Shown: positions 7,101-10,755 of the stretch, piece by piece
Layout of the letters: every line of letters begins with the position of its first letter
Numbering within the stretch: position 1 is the stretch's first letter
From: JBASRP01 sp044866075
GTDB taxonomy: Bacteria > Actinomycetota > AC-67
Assembly (NCBI GenBank): GCA_044866075.1
Contig: JBIOTQ010000133.1
Location: forward strand, 1-13,853
DNA: 13,853 nt
Reading direction: 5' to 3'
Made by a program: the position numbers and the translations under genes
Notes under the pieces: generated by a model
What the model saw: the letters and a program-made list of their open reading frames with translations, nothing else
Told to the model about the DNA's origin: nothing
Database searches by the model: none

Positions 7101-7598
7101 TTCACCTGGGGCGTCTTGTCGGTCCTGGCCCTGCGAAGCGTTGGATCATGGTTCCGCCGCATCAGGAGGTCGGGAACGAGCCTTGCCGCCCTTGCCGTCC
7201 CCGCGGCGGTTTGTTTGCTCGTGCACCTGCCGTTGGCGGTCGTCGGCGGGTACGAAGTCGACCGATACCTCTTTCCGGCGGCGCCCTTCCTGCTTGCGTT
7301 TCTCCTGGCCGACGCGGCGGTCGCTCGACGTCGCGACGCGGAACTCGCCTTGGCCGTGCTGGCGTCCGTGATCATCTGGCGGTTGTTCGTCGTCTTCGAC
7401 GGCACGATCGCCAACTACATCCACTTCTGGTTCCCCGCATTCGATTCTGCGGCGACGTTCGCGCGCCGGCTGAACTTCGACGTCGTAGTCCTTATCGGTT
7501 TCCTCTTCGGCTGGCTCGCGCTGACGGCGGGCAGGAGGCTCGGTCCTGAAACCACCACGGTGCAGCACGCACGCGAAACGTCGGCGGTGCGCGCATGA
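4101..7598 (+). CDS. Large polytopic membrane protein, fusion of two GT-C-like modules
   Basis: The 1165-residue protein has two membrane modules. The first (residues about 22-425) contains some eleven hydrophobic segments with an acidic pair (YLNDEAL, D53/E54) in the first outer loop; it resembles the PTPS-related/YfhO type. It is followed by an extracytoplasmic domain (about 425-692) ending in a beta-sandwich with FDPRWDVTVDG near 650 and PPGTHAIGFAYRP. After a TM at about 693-712 and a charged linker comes a second module (about 735-1155) with nine or so hydrophobic segments and GCGDDGLQYC at 778-787 followed by RPWSRRILLPFLVRV, a GT-C-like first loop. Such proteins transfer sugars from polyprenyl-phosphate donors outside the membrane. 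The GTG at 4101 overlaps the GT2 stop; the frame is open further upstream but that would run inside the GT2 gene. The end overlaps the DegT remnant start (ATGA). The acceptor is unknown. Confidence 0.82.
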   Translation: MNSPPVSVEEEEPVPTERNSIARLAPWLLVALAIGFGLVTLRAELTPARYLNDEALHSSMVRWATHRIDSGHVPLDGWYPNFNLGLPQFHHYQSLPHIITGYVGTLVDPGKAFRWAEYLLLALWPLSIYWGARLFGFDRWTAGTAALVAPFLASVTSYGFEHSSYLWIGGGLWSQKWGMWLLPIAMGLSWRVVKGQGNISLGALAVGLTVALHFLTGYLALLSVVVWAVLSGRDFARRLVRAALVGIGAALTAAWVIVPLLADSKWSNRSQFNQNTFWYDSYGAGKVLRWLVDGSIYDHGRFPIITGLVAIGVMICLARSRRDVRARAVLAVWAISLLLFFGRPTLGPLLRLLPGTGDMQLHRYIMGVHLAGNFLAGIGAVWLISQTWQALRSARSIANAKVAPALTCVVLIALVVPAAHAVRNYDRANELLINAQHTSDQTDGADLDVLVREAQRRGPGRMYAGLPTNWGQQYKIGSAPVYAELTAHDVDVFGFNLRTVSLSADIEPYFDDTNLAQYDLFNVRYLFLPAVRPPPVAATFVESRGRHTLWEVRTSGYFDVVDTSGSIAADRSSMATAMLPFIRSPALARRLFPTVAFDGAAPAPSSIPFASNVSGRAGRVDQEFVLIADGSFSARVTANRSAVVLLKTTFDPRWDVTVDGAKATPIMIAPSFVGVAVPPGTHAIGFAYRPYPNYLLLLLLGVLGLIALVVVQSRWSWISRNAPPIDEATVEGPRASARVERSRSEVLRLLALATGFLSAAFVAFTVVTGNRIGWNGGCGDDGLQYCQMASGEVVFRPWSRRILLPFLVRVLSFGHDHVPGIFLALNLIALAAIAAGAFVLTSRLGRHLGADEGRLRLMAWLSSFLIILMPFGFHWISFYPTLVDPFAAALMLWWFLAATARDRWARWASIALALLAVIAREGNLVVIAAVLVAQVVVDRSSDRRKIAVATLGAIVLGGVIAFRGPGLPNATGDPLIRFMVNSLKEFGGVDGLKELFWMILFTWGVLSVLALRSVGSWFRRIRRSGTSLAALAVPAAVCLLVHLPLAVVGGYEVDRYLFPAAPFLLAFLLADAAVARRRDAELALAVLASVIIWRLFVVFDGTIANYIHFWFPAFDSAATFARRLNFDVVVLIGFLFGWLALTAGRRLGPETTTVQHARETSAVRA

Positions 7599-7939
7599 AT
7601 GAGCCCTTGGTCGACCTGGGACTCCAACGCGCTGAGATCGCGGACGAAGTGGCGGAAGGCTGGGCGCGGGTCATCGCTCCAAGCAACTTCATTTTGGGAG
7701 AAGGTAATTTGCATGTCACGATCGTGTGTGGAGTGACGATCGGCGAAACGCCTTCATCGGCGCGGGTGCGCCCGTACACCGTGATGTCCCGCTCACGCGT
7801 TTTTGGTGGGGTACGCAGGCCAGCGTCTCGTCCAGACGCTGGCAGCAGGCGCAAATCCACCCGGTCCGCCGGGCGGGATTAATGCGGCAAGACCTACGAG
7901 CTGCTCGATGAGGTCCGAGGGCTCGCTCTCCGAAGCTGA
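7595..7939 (+). pseudogene. Chimeric remnant: DegT aminotransferase start joined to acetyltransferase end
   Basis: The ATG at 7595 overlaps the preceding stop. Residues 1-36 (NEPLVDLGLQRAEIADEV, then ARVIAPSNFILGE) are the N-terminus of a DegT/DnrJ/EryC1/StrS sugar aminotransferase, which should continue for about 330 more residues. From about 7700-7717 the sequence becomes the C-terminal part of a left-handed beta-helix acetyltransferase: TIVCGVTIGE in the same frame, NAFIGAGAPVHRDVP one frame over (about 7748-7790), HAFLVGYAGQRL in the third frame (about 7795-7830), and CGKTYELLDEVRGLALRS back in the first frame, ending at TGA 7937-7939. No single frame covers it; at least three frameshifts are needed. 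The PLP lysine, the aminotransferase core and most of the beta-helix are gone. A deletion fused the two genes and decay followed. The families normally work with Gfo/Idh dehydrogenases like that at 2335. Confidence 0.78.
7819..7843 (+). repeat. Perfect 10-bp inverted repeat inside the pseudogene
   Basis: GCCAGCGTCT (7819-7828) and AGACGCTGGC (7834-7843) pair completely around the loop CGTCC. No T-run follows on either strand. It sits where the acetyltransferase reading is lost, after GYAGQRL. It may have arisen by inverted duplication during decay. Confidence 0.6.
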
Positions 7940-8093
7940 TGGAGCATATGAAGCGCCGGCGTCTTGACCCGCGAGTCTACGAGAACGAACAGGAAAGAAG
8001 CGCTCAATTGCTATCAACGAGTACTATCGGGAGCTCCAGCGCTTTCGTTCGGTCGGTGGTCGTCTTGACACGAACAGTGCACGCTGGACATAA
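7939..8093 (+). pseudogene. Remnant of an unidentified gene, start and end pieces in different frames
   Basis: An ATG at 7939 overlaps the acetyltransferase stop (TGATG), as in a coupled operon, and reads MEHMKRRRLDPRVYENEQER before turning into low-complexity serine-rich sequence. Another frame takes over from about 7978 and reads KKRSIAINEYYRELQRF, then RSVGGRLDTNSARWT, ending at TAA 8091-8093. The pieces look like genuine charged protein but cannot be joined without a frameshift and total only about 50 residues, so an internal deletion is likely. I do not recognise the family. The promoter of the next gene lies inside the last 29 bases. Confidence 0.4.
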
Positions 8094-8094
8094 T
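8065..8094 (+). promoter_or_regulatory. Strong promoter of the collagen-like gene
   Basis: A perfect TTGACA (8065-8070) and CATAAT (8089-8094) are 18 bases apart, the best -35/-10 pair in the window. Transcription would start near 8101, giving a leader of about 37 bases with the Shine-Dalgarno run GGGGGAGGAGGG at 8123-8134 before the GTG at 8138. This predicts high constitutive-type expression independent of the upstream sugar genes. Confidence 0.78.
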
Positions 8095-8137
8095 CCACGC
8101 GGCCGAATCTCAGCTCCCTCAAGGGGGAGGAGGGTAA

Positions 8138-9706
8138 GTGCGCCGTTCGGCGTCCCTACGCCGCCGCTTCCGCGTCACTCGCAGCGGAAGGGTCCTCGCA
8201 GTCATAGGTGGGGTCGCGGTGTGCCTGCTCGCGGCAAAACTCGCTATTGGAGCAGTTCCCGACGCGAACGGCGTAGTGCACGCGTGCATTAACTCAGGCT
8301 CCGGAACTGTGCAGATCATCAATACTCCACCGGATGCAGATACGTGCTCGGGCGGCCTGACACACATCCACTGGTTCGGCTCCACCAGCGCGTCTGGGCC
8401 GACAGGTACCTCAGGGCCGACCGGCCCCACAGGTGCCACCGGCGCTACCGGCGCAACCGGACCCACGGGGCCGACAGGTGCCACCGGCCCGACGGGTCCA
8501 ACCGGCCCGACTGGTCCAACCGGTCCAACAGGTGCGACGGGTCCCACGGGTCCGACGGGTCCGACGGGTCCGACGGGTCCGACGGGTCCGACGGGCGAGA
8601 CCGGCCCGACCGGTGCGACCGGCCCGACGGGTGAGACCGGCCCGACGGGTCCGACGGGTGCCACCGGCCCGACTGGCCCGACCGGCGAAACCGGCGCGAC
8701 CGGGCCCACCGGTCCGACAGGTGATACCGGTCCGACCGGACCCATCGGCGCCACCGGTCCCACCGGTCCGACGGGTGCGACGGGAGCAACTGGCGACACA
8801 GGTCCGACTGGCCCCACGGGTCCGACGGGCGATACCGGTCCGACGGGTCCTACCGGACCGACGGGTCCGACTGGCCCCACGGGTCCGACGGGCGAAACCG
8901 GCCCGACTGGTGAGACCGGCGCGACGGGTCCGACTGGTGAGACCGGCGCGACGGGTCCGACTGGGCCAACTGGGCCAACTGGTCCCACGGGTCCGACTGG
9001 GCCGACTGGTCCGACGGGTCCCACCGGCCCGACGGGTGAGACCGGCGCGACGGGTCCGACCGGTCCGACGGGTCCCACCGGGGCGACGGGCGACACTGGT
9101 CCGACGGGTCCCACCGGTCCGACGGGCGACACTGGTCCGACGGGTCCCACCGGTCCGACGGGCGAGACCGGTCCCACTGGACCGACGGGCGCGACTGGCG
9201 ACACCGGTCCGACTGGGCCCACCGGTCCAACCGGACCGACGGGCGCGATCGGTGACACCGGCCCGACTGGCCCAACTGGACCCACTGGCCCAACGGGGGC
9301 GACTGGGCCTACTGGCCCGACCGGACCGACCGGCTCGGATGGAGCGACGGGCGCCACTGGGCCCACAGGACCTCTCGGTCCTACTGGACCGACGGGCCCG
9401 ACCGGCCCAACCGGTCCGACCGGAGCCAGCGGCATCGTGGGAACGACCACAGTCGTCACCAGCTCCGCTGTGACCCTCAGTCGGGGTCCCGTCGGCGCAG
9501 AATCGACCGCTACGGTTACCTGCCTGTCAGGGACGAAGGTCTTCGGCGGCGGTGGCTTGATCGACACGACATCGCCCAACGGCAGGGCGGCGATCGAGCA
9601 AAGCTATCCATTGGGCTCGACCAACCCAACCCAGTGGAAGGTTGTTGCCGTCAACCTGAACAACGCGCCCCGCGGAACCGTGACCGCGTACGCGATCTGC
9701 GGCTGA
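8138..9706 (+). CDS. Secreted or surface collagen-like Gly-Pro-Thr repeat protein
   Basis: The 522-residue protein begins with an Arg-rich segment and a hydrophobic helix (VLAVIGGVAVCLLAAKLAIGA, about 19-39), a signal peptide or anchor. Residues 40-80 form a small domain seen in many actinobacterial surface proteins (VPDANGVVHACINSGSGTV, then a second Cys, then HIHW). Residues 87-431 are 115 consecutive Gly-X-Y triplets without a break: mostly GPT, with GAT and about fifteen GET/GDT, and no Lys or Arg. A C-terminal domain (432-522) carries TVTCLSGTKVFGGGG, a YP-x-W region and TVTAYAIC, probably a disulfide-linked cap that could trimerise. Such repeats form triple-helical stalks; Gly-Pro-Thr in Bacillus BclA is heavily O-glycosylated on Thr. 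The GTG start has a strong Shine-Dalgarno. Adjacent glycosyltransferases make Thr glycosylation an attractive inference. Confidence 0.9.
   Translation: MRRSASLRRRFRVTRSGRVLAVIGGVAVCLLAAKLAIGAVPDANGVVHACINSGSGTVQIINTPPDADTCSGGLTHIHWFGSTSASGPTGTSGPTGPTGATGATGATGPTGPTGATGPTGPTGPTGPTGPTGATGPTGPTGPTGPTGPTGPTGETGPTGATGPTGETGPTGPTGATGPTGPTGETGATGPTGPTGDTGPTGPIGATGPTGPTGATGATGDTGPTGPTGPTGDTGPTGPTGPTGPTGPTGPTGETGPTGETGATGPTGETGATGPTGPTGPTGPTGPTGPTGPTGPTGPTGETGATGPTGPTGPTGATGDTGPTGPTGPTGDTGPTGPTGPTGETGPTGPTGATGDTGPTGPTGPTGPTGAIGDTGPTGPTGPTGPTGATGPTGPTGPTGSDGATGATGPTGPLGPTGPTGPTGPTGPTGASGIVGTTTVVTSSAVTLSRGPVGAESTATVTCLSGTKVFGGGGLIDTTSPNGRAAIEQSYPLGSTNPTQWKVVAVNLNNAPRGTVTAYAICG
8911..8964 (+). repeat. 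Perfect 27-nt tandem duplication in the collagen coding region
   Basis: The units 8911-8937 and 8938-8964 are identical and each encodes nine residues (three triplets containing GET, GAT and GPT). A further close copy lies near 9037-9063. Being identical at silent sites, the tandem pair is recent and keeps the reading frame. Confidence 0.85.
9085..9156 (+). repeat. Perfect 36-nt tandem duplication in the collagen coding region
   Basis: The units 9085-9120 and 9121-9156 are identical, each encoding four Gly-X-Y triplets including one GDT; a third copy starts at 9157 but diverges after 8 bases. It marks recent in-frame expansion by slippage or recombination. Confidence 0.85.
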
Positions 9707-9733
9707 ACGATCGCCTCGGAACGTCCAAGCGCG

Positions 9734-9747
9734 TCCCACCTACTCCG
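9734..9747 (+). other. 14-bp near-copy of the tRNA-Ser(GGA) 3' end (possible att remnant)
   Basis: TCCCACCTACTCCG matches tRNA-Ser(GGA) bases 1350-1363 at 13 of 14 positions. It lies 28 bases after the collagen-like gene, at the border between the accessory block and the SRP RNA, the position expected for the distal attachment site of an element inserted at the tRNA 3' end. No CCA, acceptor pairing or T-arm accompanies it, and no integrase is present, so it is only a candidate. Confidence 0.35.
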
Positions 9748-9799
9748 GGACTCAATTCGGCGTGTCTGCGCCGGCATAGTCGAACCACAGCGCCGCGAC

Positions 9800-9805
9800 T
9801 AGACT
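9800..9805 (+). promoter_or_regulatory. -10 box TAGACT of the SRP RNA gene
   Basis: TAGACT lies five bases before the predicted 5' end of the SRP RNA, matching the TAGNNT boxes of the tRNA and dnaX genes. No convincing -35 box is present. The remainder of 9707-9799 holds only a small CGGCG/CGCCG hairpin (9758-9773) and the tRNA-like 14-mer. Confidence 0.55.
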
Positions 9806-9809
9806 GTCG

Positions 9810-10063
9810 CCCGTGGCCGTGCTAGGCGGGGAGCCAGCGGTGCCCTGTACCCGCAATCCGCTCTAGCGGGGCTGAATCCCCGCCCGCGGACCGCGACCGT
9901 GGGAATGCCTCGTAGCGGGAGTGTCGAAGGCCAGGTCTCGCGCAACGTCAACCTGTGAACCCCGTCAGGTCCGGAAGGAAGCAGCGGTAAGCGGGCGCTG
10001 GCGTGTGCCGCGAGAGTGCCGGGCTGGAGCTCAGCGCACGAGAAGCGCTCGTGGTCACGGGAC
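9810..10063 (+). ncRNA. ffs: Signal recognition particle RNA, large bacterial type
   Basis: The 5' part has the Alu-domain signature of large bacterial SRP RNAs: GTGCTAGGCGGGGAG, GCGGTGCCCTGTACCCG, CAATCCGCT and GGGGCTGAATCCCC. The S-domain contains the invariant helix-8 sequence GTCAGGTCCGGAAGGAAGC (GGAA tetraloop near 9973-9976) that binds Ffh. The ends pair: 9810-9818 (CCCGTGGCC) with 10053-10061 (GGTCACGGG) with one G-U. The total is about 254 nt, against roughly 100 nt for short 4.5S forms. The exact ends are estimated from this pairing and the -10 box. With Ffh and FtsY it targets membrane and secreted proteins. Location next to dnaX is common in actinobacteria. Confidence 0.93.
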
Positions 10064-10065
10064 AA

Positions 10066-10100
10066 CGGCGGGTGCACGGCCACACTCCATGCACCCGCCG
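10066..10100. terminator. Bidirectional hairpin between SRP RNA and cupredoxin genes
   Basis: CGGCGGGTGCA (10066-10076) and TGCACCCGCCG (10090-10100) form a perfect 11-bp GC-rich stem with a 13-base loop. It starts three bases after the predicted SRP RNA end and lies 20 bases beyond the stop of the convergent cupredoxin gene. No U-tract follows on the plus strand and only TTGTCC on the minus strand. It probably serves both convergent transcripts. Confidence 0.7.
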
Positions 10101-10119
10101 CTGCGCAGGCGGACGCGCT

Positions 10120-10623
10120 CTAGGTGACCGTGAACGTGGCGAACATCCCCAGCGCGTAATGCGCCTTCTTGCCGGACATATCCGCGGTCGGCGGGTCCTC
10201 GACGACGTTGCAGAAGAGGACGTATTTGCCCGCCGTCAGAGTGAACTCGTTCTCGGCATCCTGGCCGACGGGGAACTCTTCGATCTCGCCGATGGTCGTG
10301 AGCCCCGCGCCCTCCTCGTTGACGGAGCCATCGGGCTTGGTCGGGAGCGCGTTGGGCGCGAGATCGGTCTTCACCACGACGAGCTCGTGCTTGTGCTTGG
10401 GTCCCTTGTTCAACGCTTCGAACTTGATCTTGCCGGCGGCCGTGCTCGCCGTCGCAGGCGCGACGGACCATTCCTGAACCGTGACGTCGACCGTCGTGGC
10501 GGCGCCGGTCGTGGTGCCACCGCCGGTCGGCTGAGCCTCCGGCTCGTTGTCGTTCCCGCACGCCGTTAACGCGAGCACCGCAAGCGCGGCGATTGCGAGC
10601 GCAGTACGACGAAAAGCAACCAT
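10120..10623 (-). CDS. Cupredoxin-like lipoprotein (type 1 copper)
   Basis: The 167-residue protein has a lipoprotein signal (RRTALAIAALAVLALTAC) with lipobox L19-T20-A21-C22, a Thr/Gly/Pro-rich linker to about residue 42, then a plastocyanin-like beta-barrel. Candidate copper ligands are His79 (KHKHELVV), Cys138 (VLFCNV), His155 (AHYALGM) and Met160, the type 1 set. Relatives usually have only 3-4 residues between the Cys and the second His; here 16 residues intervene (VVEDPPTADMSG region), an unusual loop. It likely acts as an electron carrier on the outer face of the membrane. The start ATG has GGAGGGAGG six bases upstream; a weak TTGGGT-18-GAGAAT promoter (10691-10662) may drive it. It is divergent from dnaX and convergent with the SRP RNA. 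Copper binding is inferred from motif only. Confidence 0.85.
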   Translation of the reverse strand: MVAFRRTALAIAALAVLALTACGNDNEPEAQPTGGGTTTGAATTVDVTVQEWSVAPATASTAAGKIKFEALNKGPKHKHELVVVKTDLAPNALPTKPDGSVNEEGAGLTTIGEIEEFPVGQDAENEFTLTAGKYVLFCNVVEDPPTADMSGKKAHYALGMFATFTVT

Positions 10624-10714
10624 GGCGAGCCTCCCTCCGACGTCCCAGGGCCGTCCCCAAGATTCTCCCATACCCGGATGCAGCGACCCAAAGACCGCCG
10701 TCCCTCGCGGACGA

Positions 10715-10720
10715 TAGAAT
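10715..10720 (+). promoter_or_regulatory. -10 box TAGAAT of dnaX-recR
   Basis: GATAGAAT sits 35 bases before the dnaX ATG at 10756, giving a leader of about 29 bases with GAGG five bases before the start. It is identical to the -10 box of tRNA-Ser(GGA). It excludes the longer reading frame start at 10678. No -35 box is clear. Confidence 0.6.
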
Positions 10721-10755
10721 CGGGTCCGTCTTCCCCTCCGGAGACCGAGGCCGAC

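Noticed and set aside
8396..9430. Possible CRISPR array or minisatellite
   Set aside because: The periodicity is 9 nt and is a coding triplet repeat; there are no constant repeats separated by unique spacers.
8433..9473. Arg/Val/Pro-rich plus-strand ORF in another frame of the collagen region
   Set aside because: It is a frame shadow of the Gly-X-Y repeat with implausible Arg-rich composition.
8119..9579. Long minus-strand ORF encoding Gly-Pro-Val repeats opposite the collagen gene
   Set aside because: The repeat of GGN-CCN-ACN codons is open on both strands by composition. The minus frame lacks a signal peptide, promoter and ribosome-binding site, while the plus frame has all of these plus sensible end domains.
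9734..9747. Third tRNA-Ser gene
   Set aside because: Only the 14-base stretch matches; no acceptor pairing, anticodon arm or T-arm can be built around it.
9758..9773. Terminator of the collagen-like gene
   Set aside because: The CGGCG/CGCCG hairpin has only five pairs and no T-run; too weak to call.
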